Source: Vibrio sp. Y2-5
GTDB lineage: Bacteria; Pseudomonadota; Gammaproteobacteria; Enterobacterales; Vibrionaceae
Direction: 5' to 3'
Assembly: GCF_014596725.1 (NCBI RefSeq)
Contig: NZ_JACVEG010000001.1
Coordinates: 372,001-436,000, forward strand
Length of the DNA: 64,000 bases
The notes under the pieces were generated by a model. The model ran no database searches, was not told the DNA's origin, and worked only from the letters and a program-made list of their open reading frames with translations. Below, piece after piece: positions 46,480-56,089 of the stretch. Each line of letters starts with the position of its first letter. Within the stretch, counting starts at the first letter, position 1. The translations under genes and the position numbers were made by a program.

Positions 46480-48752
46480 TGCAATATCAAGTGCTTACGG
46501 TAGGTAACCCTAACAGTGGTAAAACAACTCTGTTTAATGGTCTAACTGGTGCAAAACAGCAGGTGGGGAACTGGGCAGGAGTCACCGTTGAGAAAAAAAC
46601 TGGCCGTTATTCCCACTCTGGTGATGACTTTAGACTGACGGACTTACCGGGAATCTATGCATTAGACAGTGGTAACGATAGCAATAGTATTGATGAGTCG
46701 ATTGCATCAAGAGCGGTATTAACTCATCCGGCGGATCTGATAATCAACGTTGTGGATGTAACCAGTTTAGAACGCAGTCTCTATATGACTTTACAGCTGC
46801 GTGAACTCGGCAGACCGATGGTTGTTGTTCTTAATAAGATGGATGCTCTCAAGCGTGAGCGTCAACGTATTGATACCAAATTGCTCGCGAAAATGTTGGG
46901 TTGCCCTGTATTTACCCTTTCAGCCAATAACAGAGAACAAGTTCGTCGTTTCAAAGAGAAACTGCATAAGCAACTTATTCAAGGTATCGCTCTCAAAGAT
47001 ATTGAACTGAATTATGGCGAAAACTTTGAAGCGTCAATTCAGCACTTAATCCCATTATTTAAAGAGCAAGATGTTTCTGCACGAGCTCTAGCTATTCGTG
47101 CTCTTGAAAACGATTTAATGGTCATTAACAGCTTGCCTGAAGCTGACCGCGCAGAAGTCTATAAACAGCAAAAAGAGTGCGGACTGGATATTGACTTACA
47201 TGTGGCAGACACCAAGTACACTTTTCTCCATGAACAGTGCAAACAAATTCGTTGTAGTGAAGGTAAGCTGAGTCATAGCTTTACTGAGAAAGCCGATAAA
47301 ATCATTTTAAATAAATGGATTGGAGTGCCTTTCTTCTTCGCCGTGATGTATCTGATGTTTATGTTCTCTATCAACATTGGTAGTGCGTTTATCGACTTCT
47401 TTGATATCGGCGTGGGCGCCTTGCTGGTTGATGGAGGGCATTATCTGCTTGATAATCATCTCCCCGTTTGGCTCGTGACTGTGCTGGTGGATGGTGTTGG
47501 TGGCGGTATCCAAACCGTAGCGACCTTTATTCCTGTTATTGCCTGTTTGTATCTATTCTTAGCTGTATTGGAAAGTTCAGGCTATATGTCACGTGCAGCA
47601 TTCGTTCTTGATAAGGTGATGCAAAAAATCGGTCTACCGGGTAAAGCGTTTGTACCTTTGGTACTCGGTTTTGGCTGTAACGTGCCTGCGATCATGGCTA
47701 CTCGTACTTTAGACCAAGAACGCGAACGTAAGTTAGCGGCTTCTATGGCTCCGTTTATGTCGTGCGGTGCACGTTTACCTGTTTATGCACTGTTTGCAGC
47801 AGCCTTCTTCCCGCAGAGTGGTCAAAACATTGTCTTTGCGCTTTATCTACTCGGTATTGTTGCTGCGGTGTTTACCGGCTGGGTTCTCAAGAAAACACTT
47901 TACCCAGGTTCAAGTGATAGCTTAGTGATGGAAATGCCTGACTATGAGCTTCCAACACTGCAAAACGTACTGATTAAAACGTGGCAAAAGCTTAACCGCT
48001 TTGTGCTTGGCGCTGGTAAAACTATTGTTCTTGTGGTGGCGATTTTAAGCTTCTTAAACTCTGTAGGTACTGATGGTTCTTTCGGTAATCAAGATAGCGA
48101 AGCCTCAGTGTTGTCCAAAGCTGCACAGGTTGTGACTCCGGTATTTGCACCTATTGGTGTGAATAAAGATAACTGGCCCGCAACGGTCGGTATCATTACG
48201 GGGATATTCGCCAAAGAGGCGGTTGTTGGTACGTTGAACAATCTTTACACCACAGTAAGTGATGAAGAAGGTGCCGAATTTGATTTAATGGCGAGTTTAG
48301 AGGAAGCGGTGATGTCAGTTCCTGAAAACTTAATGGGACTGAGTTTCTCTGACCCACTGGGTATTGAGATCGGTGACCTTTCTGATAATGAAGCAGTTGC
48401 TCAAGAACAGGAGGTGGATTCTTCAATCTTCGGTAACTTGCACTCACATTTCGAAAGTGGCAGTGCAGCATTTTCTTACCTGATCATGATTCTGCTCTAC
48501 ACGCCTTGTGTCGCCGCTATGGGTGCATACGTTCGTGAGTTCGGTAAAAAGTATTCTTACTTTATTGCCGCATGGACAATGGGCTTAGCATATGGTTGTG
48601 CGGCAATATTCTATCAAGCGGTAAATTTAGCCAGTCATCCGCTATCAAGCATCAGTTGGATAGTTGCCATTGTTGCTGTTTACTACACCGTTTTCCAAAT
48701 GCTGAAGAAAGCTGGGCGTAAACAGCATGTTCTTGAGGTTCAAGTGGCATGA
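46479..48752 (+). CDS. feoB: FeoB, ferrous iron permease with G-protein domain
   Basis: The 757-residue inner-membrane Fe(II) transporter has an N-terminal GTPase domain with G1 GNPNSGKTT (8-16), a G2-region QQVGNWAGVTVEKK, G3 DLPG and G4 LNKMD. A GDI-like linker (about 170-260) follows, then the membrane domain with two gate motifs (including VLGFGCNVPAIMATRTL with its conserved Cys, and a later FAKEAVVGTLNNLY). It is the central gene of feoABC, overlapping feoA by one base and feoC by 4. Confidence 0.97.
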   Translation: MQYQVLTVGNPNSGKTTLFNGLTGAKQQVGNWAGVTVEKKTGRYSHSGDDFRLTDLPGIYALDSGNDSNSIDESIASRAVLTHPADLIINVVDVTSLERSLYMTLQLRELGRPMVVVLNKMDALKRERQRIDTKLLAKMLGCPVFTLSANNREQVRRFKEKLHKQLIQGIALKDIELNYGENFEASIQHLIPLFKEQDVSARALAIRALENDLMVINSLPEADRAEVYKQQKECGLDIDLHVADTKYTFLHEQCKQIRCSEGKLSHSFTEKADKIILNKWIGVPFFFAVMYLMFMFSINIGSAFIDFFDIGVGALLVDGGHYLLDNHLPVWLVTVLVDGVGGGIQTVATFIPVIACLYLFLAVLESSGYMSRAAFVLDKVMQKIGLPGKAFVPLVLGFGCNVPAIMATRTLDQERERKLAASMAPFMSCGARLPVYALFAAAFFPQSGQNIVFALYLLGIVAAVFTGWVLKKTLYPGSSDSLVMEMPDYELPTLQNVLIKTWQKLNRFVLGAGKTIVLVVAILSFLNSVGTDGSFGNQDSEASVLSKAAQVVTPVFAPIGVNKDNWPATVGIITGIFAKEAVVGTLNNLYTTVSDEEGAEFDLMASLEEAVMSVPENLMGLSFSDPLGIEIGDLSDNEAVAQEQEVDSSIFGNLHSHFESGSAAFSYLIMILLYTPCVAAMGAYVREFGKKYSYFIAAWTMGLAYGCAAIFYQAVNLASHPLSSISWIVAIVAVYYTVFQMLKKAGRKQHVLEVQVA

Positions 48753-48979
48753 TTTTGACCGAACTGAAACAGGCGATTGAGGAGCAGGGAAGTATCACAC
48801 GTAAGGAACTGGCTAAGCGGTTTTCAATCAGTGAAGACGGTGTTGATGCCATGCTTGCTATTTGGATCAAGAAGGGAGTCATTTCGCGCCAGATAGATAC
48901 CAATGCTGCTCAATATGTAACGCGAGTGCGTTATATCATCAACAAACAAGATAGCCTTTCAGTTACGGTCACAATGTAA
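48749..48979 (+). CDS. feoC: FeoC, small winged-helix Feo protein
   Basis: This is a 76-residue winged-helix protein (MILTELKQAIEEQGSITRKELAKRFSISE is the HTH) that binds the FeoB cytoplasmic domain. It has no cysteine at all, so the Fe-S cluster proposed for enterobacterial FeoC cannot form in this one. The ATGA overlap with feoB indicates coupled translation. It is the last gene of feoABC, with a terminator 25 bases later. Confidence 0.9.
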   Translation: MILTELKQAIEEQGSITRKELAKRFSISEDGVDAMLAIWIKKGVISRQIDTNAAQYVTRVRYIINKQDSLSVTVTM

Positions 48980-49003
48980 TAGAAATAATGTCATTGACGA
49001 AAT

Positions 49004-49036
49004 AAAGAGAAAGCCGCATTAAGCGGCTTTCTCTTT
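49004..49036. terminator. Bidirectional terminator between feoC and the HIT gene
   Basis: A perfect 14-base-pair stem (AAAGAGAAAGCCGC, ATTAA loop, GCGGCTTTCTCTTT) lies between convergent genes. Confidence 0.9.
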
Positions 49037-49067
49037 GAGTATTCAAAGTTAATGGTTACACGCAACG

Positions 49068-49496
49068 TTAAGCGGTGACAAAAATGTTGCTCATCGACAG
49101 CAAACTGCGTAGCTTCACCAACATCTCTTCCTGTAGTTTCTCACTACGAACTGTACCCTTCGTATTTCCCCAAATAGGCCCAGGCCAAGCGATATCGTCT
49201 TCGAAGCGCGCAATATGGTGGATATGCAGTTGAGGAACCATGTTGCCTAAAGCGCCGAGGTTAAGCTTTGCTGGTTGGAATAACGCTTCCAAAGCTTGAT
49301 TGACTGCCTGAGATTCGACAAGAAACTGCTGCTGTTCATTCATTGGTAAATGGTGCAGTTCTTTTAGATTCGCTTTTTTAGGTACCAAGATAACCCATGG
49401 CACAGCGTCGTCTTTATGGAGTAGAGCAACACAGAGCGGGAAATGGCCAATCACATCGGTATCTTTAGCAAGTTGTGGGTGAAGGTGAAAACTCAT
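49068..49496 (-). CDS. HIT-family (histidine triad) protein
   Basis: This is a 142-residue HIT-fold protein from ATG 49496 (a GGATG site precedes it; an ATG 9 bases upstream is less well placed). The histidine triad region is PQLHIHHIARFEDDIAWPGP (about 92-111), with His at the usual first two positions, and PWVILVPKKANLKELH holds the beta strand before it. HIT proteins hydrolyse nucleotide phosphoramidates or dinucleoside polyphosphates. The exact substrate cannot be read. It is convergent with feoC and upstream of argS's terminator on the same strand. Confidence 0.85.
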   Translation of the reverse strand: MSFHLHPQLAKDTDVIGHFPLCVALLHKDDAVPWVILVPKKANLKELHHLPMNEQQQFLVESQAVNQALEALFQPAKLNLGALGNMVPQLHIHHIARFEDDIAWPGPIWGNTKGTVRSEKLQEEMLVKLRSLLSMSNIFVTA

Positions 49497-49544
49497 ATAG
49501 AACATCCATGATAAAAACTGAAATGATTATACGATAATGCAGAC

Positions 49545-49575
49545 AAAAAAGGTTGGCATGTTGCCAACCTTTTTT
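49545..49575 (-). terminator. argS terminator
   Basis: A 14-base-pair stem (AAAAAAGGTTGGCA, 3-base loop, TGCCAACCTTTTTT) lies between the argS stop and the start of the HIT gene, with T-tracts on both strands. Confidence 0.9.
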
Positions 49576-49601
49576 CACTTTGTTTGTAGTGACAAACTGT
49601 A

Positions 49602-51335
49602 TTACATGCGCTCTAGTGTATTAATACCAAGCAATGACAAGCCTTGTTTGATGGTCTTCGCTGTTAGCGCAGCCAGTTTCAAACGGCTTTGTTTTACCTG
49701 CTCATCTTCAGCAACTAGGATTGGGCATGCCTCGTAGAAGCTAGAGAATTGACCCGCAAGTTCGAACAGGTAGCTACACATGATGTGAGGTTGACCTTCA
49801 CGAGCTACGGCTTGTACTGCTTCTTCAAATTGAAGCAGTTTCGCGATCAATGCTTTCTCTTTCTCTTCTGTAACTTTGATGTCACCGCTCAGTTCATCCA
49901 TTGACAAACCGGCTTTAGCAAAGATAGAAGCAACGCGAGTGTAAGCGTATTGCATGTACGGTGCAGTATTGCCTTCAAACGCTAGCATGTTGTCCCAGTC
50001 AAACACGTAGTCAGTTGTACGGTGTTTAGACAGGTCAGCATACTTCACAGCCGCCATTGCTACTGTAGTAGCAATCTCAGCTTTCTCTTCGCTTGATAGT
50101 TCAGGGTTCTTAGATTCGATCAGAGTCGCTGCACGTTCTTCTGCTTCATCGAGAAGATCAGCTAGACGAACAGTACCGCCTGCGCGAGTCTTGAATGGGC
50201 GACCATCTTTACCCAGCATCATGCCGAATGCGTGGTGCTCTAAAGACACTTCTTCTGGGATGTAACCTGCTTTGCGAACAATTGTCCAAGCTTGCATCAG
50301 GTGTTGATGTTGACGTGAGTCGATGAAGTACAACACGCGGTCAGCACCTAGAGTTTCGTAACGGTATTTCGCACATGCAATATCGGTCGTGGTGTAAAGG
50401 AAACCGCCGTCGCGTTTTTGGATGATAACGCCCATAGGCTCACCATCTTTGTTTTTGTATTCGTCTAGGAATACAACCTGTGCGCCGTCATCTTCTTGTG
50501 CCAAGCCTTTTTCTTTAAGGTCTGCCACGATAGCTGGAAGCATGTCGTTGTACATGCTTTCACCCATTACGTCATCACGAGTAAGAGATACGTTTAGGCG
50601 ATCGTAGTTACGCTGGTTTTGAACCATAGTTACGTCAACCAGTTTCTTCCACATATCTAGACAGAATTGGTCGCCACCTTGCAGTTTTACAACGTATCCA
50701 CGTGCTTTTACTGCGAACTCTTCGTCTTCATCGTAAAGCTTTTTCGATTCACGGTAGAAACCTTCAAGGTCAGAAAGCTCCATTGACACTTCGCCAGACT
50801 CTTGTTGGATACGCTCAAGGTTTGCGATTAGCATACCGAACTGAGTTCCCCAGTCACCAATGTGGTTAGCACGAATGACTTTGTGGCCCAAGAACTCAAG
50901 TGTACGAACAACCGCATCACCGATGATGGTAGAACGTAGGTGGCCTACGTGCATCTCTTTCGCAACGTTAGGAGCTGAGTAGTCAGCCACGATAGTTTGT
51001 TGTTCTTCAACTGCCACACCTAGACGTCGGTCTGCAAGCGCAGCTTCAGCTTGAGCAGCAAGGAACTCTTCGCTTAGGAAGATATTGATAAAGCCCGGTC
51101 CAGCAATTTCTGTTTTGCTTGCGATACCGTCGAGATCGAGAACATCCAAGACTTTTTGTGCGAATTCTCGCGGATTTGTACCTAACTGTTTAGCAACGCC
51201 CATCACGCCGTTGGCTTGGTAATCACCAAACTGTGCTTTTGCAGATTGGCGAACGGCAGCAGGGCTTCCTGCTGGTGCGCCAGCGGCTTCAAGAGCCTGA
51301 GATACTTTGTCATTAATCAGTGCTTGAATATTCAC
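49602..51335 (-). CDS. argS: Arginyl-tRNA synthetase
   Basis: This class I synthetase charges tRNA-Arg. From a GTG at 51335 the product is 577 residues, exactly the E. coli length, and an AAGGACA site sits 7 bases upstream; an ATG 15 bases earlier overlaps that site. The HIGH-type motif is MHVGHLRS (about 128-135). As usual for ArgS the KMSKS motif is replaced, here by [13 protein letters not shown]. The N-terminal ArgRS additional domain and the C-terminal DALR anticodon domain (ending INTLERM) are present. It diverges from yecM. Confidence 0.97.
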   Translation of the reverse strand: MNIQALINDKVSQALEAAGAPAGSPAAVRQSAKAQFGDYQANGVMGVAKQLGTNPREFAQKVLDVLDLDGIASKTEIAGPGFINIFLSEEFLAAQAEAALADRRLGVAVEEQQTIVADYSAPNVAKEMHVGHLRSTIIGDAVVRTLEFLGHKVIRANHIGDWGTQFGMLIANLERIQQESGEVSMELSDLEGFYRESKKLYDEDEEFAVKARGYVVKLQGGDQFCLDMWKKLVDVTMVQNQRNYDRLNVSLTRDDVMGESMYNDMLPAIVADLKEKGLAQEDDGAQVVFLDEYKNKDGEPMGVIIQKRDGGFLYTTTDIACAKYRYETLGADRVLYFIDSRQHQHLMQAWTIVRKAGYIPEEVSLEHHAFGMMLGKDGRPFKTRAGGTVRLADLLDEAEERAATLIESKNPELSSEEKAEIATTVAMAAVKYADLSKHRTTDYVFDWDNMLAFEGNTAPYMQYAYTRVASIFAKAGLSMDELSGDIKVTEEKEKALIAKLLQFEEAVQAVAREGQPHIMCSYLFELAGQFSSFYEACPILVAEDEQVKQSRLKLAALTAKTIKQGLSLLGINTLERM

Positions 51336-51559
51336 TCGGGTGTCCTTCAATTCTGGGAATTGGTTGCGTATGCATAAAAATCACTACATGGTTGTAAATC
51401 ACCAGACAGTAGTGAATGCATATCTTGATCTAGTTCATAAATTGGCGCACATAATAACAATTTTATTGGCGCGCTTATAGGGAAGAAATTGCGAAATTTA
51501 CTACTTTTCCGCGTGCTTTTGATAGTATCGGTGAAAAATCATTATTTTGGACGCGTAAA

Positions 51560-52153
51560 ATGCTTCAGCCTTTGCTAGATGTAGGTCTTCATCCTAATCA
51601 GATGAAACAAAACTTAGGAAATTTTATCGAAAAAATTCAGCAATTAACGTCTGTGTTGCAGTTGGATTTATCGGCCTATCAACTTGACCATATCGCGATG
51701 CGGATCAACGACTTGGATTTAGCAAAATTAGCACATCAAGCTTGGGCTCATGAAGGGGAGGTGATCTCTCAAACTCAGATTAATGGCCGCCCAATTATTG
51801 TGATCGCATTTAATCAACCATTGGCGATTAAAACGTGGCAAATCGAGTGTTTAGAACTGCCTTATCCCGCAGAAGGTAAGATTTACCCTGAACAAAGTTG
51901 GGAACATGTAGAATTTGTTGTGCCTTCAGAAGCTCAAACTGCTGATGAATATCTGGAGGATTTGAAACAGGTGTTTCCTGATTTTGCGTTGAACTGGAGC
52001 AATCTTGCAGACAAAGGTGTCAAAGTGAAGCTATCGAGTCCCAAGGGCGAAGGTGAGCGATTGAATAACCCGACGGTGGCATTCAAGTGGCAGGGAGTAT
52101 GTATTAAATTACACCCTCACTCGCTGAAAAATATCATTGAATCGGAACAGTAG
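51560..52153 (+). CDS. yecM: YecM family protein (VOC superfamily)
   Basis: This is a 197-residue protein of the YecM family, which has the VOC/glyoxalase fold but no assigned reaction. Recognisable segments are LDHIAMRINDLDLAKLAHQAW (metal-like His-Asn region near 50), IECLELPYPAEGKIYPEQSWEHVEFV (about 100-125) and a C-terminal VAFKWQGVCIKLHPHSL. It diverges from argS, the pairing found in E. coli. Confidence 0.88.
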   Translation: MLQPLLDVGLHPNQMKQNLGNFIEKIQQLTSVLQLDLSAYQLDHIAMRINDLDLAKLAHQAWAHEGEVISQTQINGRPIIVIAFNQPLAIKTWQIECLELPYPAEGKIYPEQSWEHVEFVVPSEAQTADEYLEDLKQVFPDFALNWSNLADKGVKVKLSSPKGEGERLNNPTVAFKWQGVCIKLHPHSLKNIIESEQ

Positions 52154-52178
52154 CCGCCTGAAAGGACTATCAAATCAC

Positions 52179-52209
52179 AAATAGGAGTTGTATTACGCAA
52201 CTCCTATTT
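52179..52209. terminator. Bidirectional terminator between yecM and the insulinase gene
   Basis: A perfect 12-base-pair stem (AAATAGGAGTTG, 7-base loop, CAACTCCTATTT) lies between convergent genes. Confidence 0.85.
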
Positions 52210-52219
52210 CTATGCAATT

Positions 52220-54997
52220 TTAGCCGATGTCATACGCTTTTGGTCTGAGCTGGAATTCTTCCGTTGACCCAATTTCTAGCCCTAAATGAAGGGGTTCGCA
52301 GTCCTGATGAGCATTGCCAAGAGTATGCATAATGAGTCGGTTGGCCGTTCTTGGTTTAAGTGTATTAACTACGAAACGAATCATATCGGATTTGCTCAGT
52401 TGTTTGAGCTCTTCAAGTACGATGTCCCGTTGATTGAAGTTCCAATCTTTATTGCCGATCGCGACCCATAAGCGTTGTGCTCGTGTTCTGAGTGTCGGAT
52501 CTGGCGTAGAAATTTGATTCCACAAACCACGCTTACTGCTATGCCATTCGTAATCATTCAGTTCAAGCAGAACCAAATAAAATGCATTCAGAAACTCATC
52601 AATGGAAAAAATGAGATCGCTTGGGGCTGCATTGGGTGATTGTACGTAAAGTACCAAACCCGGATGACGATTCATTGGCATGTTGCCCGTCCCAACCATG
52701 TAGCCCAACTGCTGTTTGGTACGAATCTCATGGAAGAAGGTTGCCGACATTAAGTGATTCGCCAGCGAATAGAGCGCGATGTTGCGTGGCTCTGTATCTT
52801 CACACTGATAGTAAACCACAATCGCTGAATCATCTTGGTTGCAGTTCAGTTCACGCTGGAAAGTTCCGCTGTTACCCAACATCACAAGAGGGCGGAGAGA
52901 CTCTTCGTACGTTTGGTTTTGAACTCTTAATGCATCTTTGAGCACTTCTGCCATATCGTGCGCGTCTTGTGTTTGCCAGTCGCCATAAACAAACATCTCG
53001 ACATGCAAGTTGGCAAGAATCAAATCGACGAACTCTGCTAGATCGTCAACCTCTATTGTTTCTAGCGCTTCAAGCAGAGCAGGATAAGGCGGATTGTTGG
53101 GCTGCAATAGCCCCGTCATATTACTAAACAACTGAGAAATGGGTTTGTCGTGAGCCGCATTACGCCAGTTGCGCAGCATTTGTTGCTTGATGGTGTCGAA
53201 GCGTTTGGAACTGAAACTACGCTCCGCGAATTTAGACAAAATCATTTCCATCAACTGAGGTTGCTTCTGACTGAAACCAGAAATAGTGAGCGTTACGCCA
53301 CCTTGATGGGCATACATGTTGTACCCCATACCTGCAATCTCTGCTTGATAGGTCTCTTTCGCCAATGAATCCAAAAACATCTCAACACAAAGACGTGTTT
53401 TGACAATGTTTTGCACATTCGCGACGGAGTGTGGGCTATCGATGGCGATGTAAATCACGCCTTTTGGTACACGAAATTTTGCGTCTTGCATGTGCCATAA
53501 ACGGAAGCCGGGTAAGTCTTGCAATATCTGTGGTTGCGGTTGTGCATCGACAACAGGTTTAGGGTCCAGATCGTAACAGATGAACGGGTTTTTAGGCGGC
53601 AGAATCAGAGGCCACGTCTTGTCATTCGTAGCATAGATACTCTTTTGTTCCTCACTAAAAGGTTCAACAGAGTAAGGGGTAAAGTACCAGTTGGCTTCTT
53701 TATCGTAATTCTGCCCTTGGGCAATGACAGTTACCCGAAGGTTGTCTGGCGACAAATAAGGCAGAAAACTTCTTAGCAACGCCTCATCATAGCCTTTCAT
53801 CAGGTAGTCGCCGTAAATGGTATCTTCAGCGGCGTAATGCTGCATATTGACGACTAAGTGGCTGACGATATCCATAGGACGGTTTGTTTCTTGGAAGCGG
53901 AAAGCCGATTCCAATACCGCACGTTTCTCAAGGTAACGCCACTCGTCCAAACCTTGTTCCTCAATTAACCGAAGGTATTGAAACAGTGCTTGAATAATTT
54001 CGTCTGTCTTTTTCAGCCCTTTCGCAGTCAGTGTGCAACTGATAGAAAATTCGCGATAATTGCTGCCACTGGCACCACCTCCTGCTGAAAGTGACGTTAT
54101 CCAACCTTTATCTTTCAGTGCCAACAGTAAGCTGCCATCACCTTCATAACCGATTAAATGCGCAAAGTAAGACAAGGGTTTGTAGGGATAATGAGCATCT
54201 ACGTTAGGCATAGGGAAGTTCATTACCAGCTTACGAATTTCTTTTAACGGCTCGACGCGAATGGTAAGGCCCGTTTGTTCAGGAGTGACAAACGGTTCGC
54301 TGATTGATTTTCCGCGTCTGTGTTTGTTTTCAATGGCTGAAAATTTATCGGTGACCCATTGTTCCATCTCATCAAGAGTTTGCGGCCCCATAAGCGTCAG
54401 CGTCATGATGTCTGACGAATACTGCTCGGCATGAAACGCAATAATTTCTTCACGGATGGATTTTTCTTCTCTGTCGCCTAATGTATCGAGATTACCTACA
54501 GAGAACTTTGCAAACGGATGGTGTGGGTTTACCGTCTCTTTTTGTACCTGATACAAGCGGCGAGAATCGTCATTGAGCTTCAACTTGTACTCTGAATCGA
54601 CAGCGTGGCGTTCTTTGTCTAACGCTTCTTCATTGAATAATGGAGCGGCAAAAAATTGACTAAAACGGTCGAGTGCTTTTTCAAATGCGCTGGTTGTTAC
54701 GTCGAAGAAATAACAGGTATGTTCTGTCCCTGTCCACGCATTATTGCTGCCACCATGTTGGCTGATAAAACTCTGAAATTCGCCAACTTTTGGGTAGGCT
54801 TTAGTGCCTAAAAACAACATGTGTTCAAGATAGTGAGCCATACCTTGACGATCAATAGGGTCATCAAAATGTCCTACGTTGACCGCGAGTGCAGCAGCAG
54901 ATTTTTGCGCACTTTCATCTTGGATCAACAGCACTCTCAGCGCATTTGGCAGAGTGAAGTGTCGATAGCGGTTTGAATCATTAGGACTTATGTGCAC
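52220..54997 (-). CDS. M16 insulinase-family zinc peptidase
   Basis: The 925-residue protein resembles protease III/insulysin but lacks an evident signal peptide, so it is predicted to be cytoplasmic. The inverted zinc motif HYLEH (55-59, in MAHYLEHMLFLGTKAYP) and a downstream ERHAVDSEYKL with the third ligand Glu make the N-terminal domain active. The other M16 repeats are catalytically inert, as expected. A GTG start at 54997 follows a CGGAG site; a GTG 21 bases upstream overlaps that site. Insulinases trim small peptides; the substrate here is unknown. Confidence 0.9.
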   Translation of the reverse strand: MHISPNDSNRYRHFTLPNALRVLLIQDESAQKSAAALAVNVGHFDDPIDRQGMAHYLEHMLFLGTKAYPKVGEFQSFISQHGGSNNAWTGTEHTCYFFDVTTSAFEKALDRFSQFFAAPLFNEEALDKERHAVDSEYKLKLNDDSRRLYQVQKETVNPHHPFAKFSVGNLDTLGDREEKSIREEIIAFHAEQYSSDIMTLTLMGPQTLDEMEQWVTDKFSAIENKHRRGKSISEPFVTPEQTGLTIRVEPLKEIRKLVMNFPMPNVDAHYPYKPLSYFAHLIGYEGDGSLLLALKDKGWITSLSAGGGASGSNYREFSISCTLTAKGLKKTDEIIQALFQYLRLIEEQGLDEWRYLEKRAVLESAFRFQETNRPMDIVSHLVVNMQHYAAEDTIYGDYLMKGYDEALLRSFLPYLSPDNLRVTVIAQGQNYDKEANWYFTPYSVEPFSEEQKSIYATNDKTWPLILPPKNPFICYDLDPKPVVDAQPQPQILQDLPGFRLWHMQDAKFRVPKGVIYIAIDSPHSVANVQNIVKTRLCVEMFLDSLAKETYQAEIAGMGYNMYAHQGGVTLTISGFSQKQPQLMEMILSKFAERSFSSKRFDTIKQQMLRNWRNAAHDKPISQLFSNMTGLLQPNNPPYPALLEALETIEVDDLAEFVDLILANLHVEMFVYGDWQTQDAHDMAEVLKDALRVQNQTYEESLRPLVMLGNSGTFQRELNCNQDDSAIVVYYQCEDTEPRNIALYSLANHLMSATFFHEIRTKQQLGYMVGTGNMPMNRHPGLVLYVQSPNAAPSDLIFSIDEFLNAFYLVLLELNDYEWHSSKRGLWNQISTPDPTLRTRAQRLWVAIGNKDWNFNQRDIVLEELKQLSKSDMIRFVVNTLKPRTANRLIMHTLGNAHQDCEPLHLGLEIGSTEEFQLRPKAYDIG

Positions 54998-55316
54998 AGG
55001 GAATCTCCGGAGTAGCACGGGATCTTAAGTATGGCGCTGATACTACTTACCGCAAATACGAGATCGGGTTTTTATGAACTGGATATTTATAAACGAGAGC
55101 GCTTATAAACTTGGAACTTTTAATAACACATTGTCATTTTAGTCTTTTCGCTGGGTTTTTAACAGACTGATAGTTTTGAAATTTACGCTAATTTGGGGCC
55201 TTTGAGCGATAAATGCAATGGATGTACCTAGACTCAACGGAGATAAATGGCATGAGAGTTGCGTAATATAAAGGACTCACAAATTGCGGCAAAAGTGGTC
55301 GCGAAATAGGGTGAAA

Positions 55317-55332
55317 GGCGATTATAATCGCC
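55317..55332. promoter_or_regulatory. Perfect 16-base palindrome with a TATAAT core, upstream of sixA
   Basis: GGCGATTATAATCGCC is a perfect palindrome whose centre is an exact -10 hexamer (TATAAT, 55323-55328), 45 bases before sixA. No good -35 lies 17 bases upstream. A repressor bound here would block the promoter. The rest of the 376-base gap from 54998 to 55373 shows nothing else that I can assign. Confidence 0.5.
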
Positions 55333-55373
55333 GCCAAGCAGCAACAGACTGCATTAAACCTAAGGTAAAAAAG

Positions 55374-55841
55374 ATGAAAATTTTTATTATGCGTCACGGA
55401 GAAGCCCAGCATTATGCTCCCAGTGATGCAGAGCGAGCCTTGACGGATAGAGGTCGGAATGAGTCTGTCGCTGTTGCAAGAGCAGGGGTGACTCAGAAGA
55501 ATATTACACATATAGACAAAGTGTTTGTGAGCCCTTACTTGCGCGCTCAACAAACTTGGCAAGAGATATCGCAACACTTTTCGGCAGATATGGTTGAAGT
55601 GTGTGAAGAGATCACACCATACGGTCAGTCAGAAGATGTCTTCGAGTTTGTTGCTGCCTGCGTTGAAACAGAACGACTGGAATCGGTTTTGCTGGTGTCA
55701 CATTTACCTCTCGTAGGGTATTTGGTTTCTGAGTTTGTTCCGGGAATGGTTGCACCTATGTTTCCGACCTCTGGATTAGTGTGTATTGAATATGATGTCG
55801 CCGCTCGCAAAGGCGAACTGCTGTGGAATATTCACCCCTAA
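55374..55841 (+). CDS. sixA: SixA, phosphohistidine phosphatase
   Basis: This is a 155-residue histidine phosphatase with the RHG motif at residues 7-9 (MKIFIMRHGEAQHY), which removes phosphate from histidine in the phosphotransferase-system protein NPr and possibly ArcB. The conserved second His segment LLVSHLPLVGYLVSEF is present. ATG 55374 gives the family start; an upstream ATG at 55284 would add 30 residues without homology. It is followed by a terminator. Confidence 0.93.
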   Translation: MKIFIMRHGEAQHYAPSDAERALTDRGRNESVAVARAGVTQKNITHIDKVFVSPYLRAQQTWQEISQHFSADMVEVCEEITPYGQSEDVFEFVAACVETERLESVLLVSHLPLVGYLVSEFVPGMVAPMFPTSGLVCIEYDVAARKGELLWNIHP

Positions 55842-55858
55842 TCAGACAAAACGTACTG

Positions 55859-55884
55859 AGGCTACCGCAAGGTGGCCTTTTTTG
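55859..55884 (+). terminator. sixA terminator
   Basis: An 8-base-pair stem (AGGCTACC, GCAA loop, GGTGGCCT, one G-U) is followed by a T-tract, 17 bases past the sixA stop. Confidence 0.88.
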
Positions 55885-55953
55885 TGTCTAACGTTCTGTA
55901 TATTTGTAAGTGTTTGTTTTGTACTGAGCAGCCATTAATTTGGCGCTATAGCA

Positions 55954-55969
55954 TGGACTGAAAATTGCA
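55954..55969 (+). promoter_or_regulatory. Sigma-54 promoter of the flhA operon
   Basis: TGGACTGAAAATTGCA matches the consensus TGGCACG-N4-TTGCW with exact GG-N10-GC spacing. It lies 121 bases upstream of flhA, the place where polar-flagellum class II promoters (FlrA/RpoN dependent in V. cholerae) would be expected. Confidence 0.82.
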
Positions 55970-56089
55970 TCCTCCGGCTAAAATGTTGTCATTTAGAGAC
56001 TTTTACGAACTTAGCTTCGTGAAAGCAGCAAACTAAATACAGCAACCCGAATTCTTAAATTTTAGTATTAACGAATAGTTTATAGGCCT

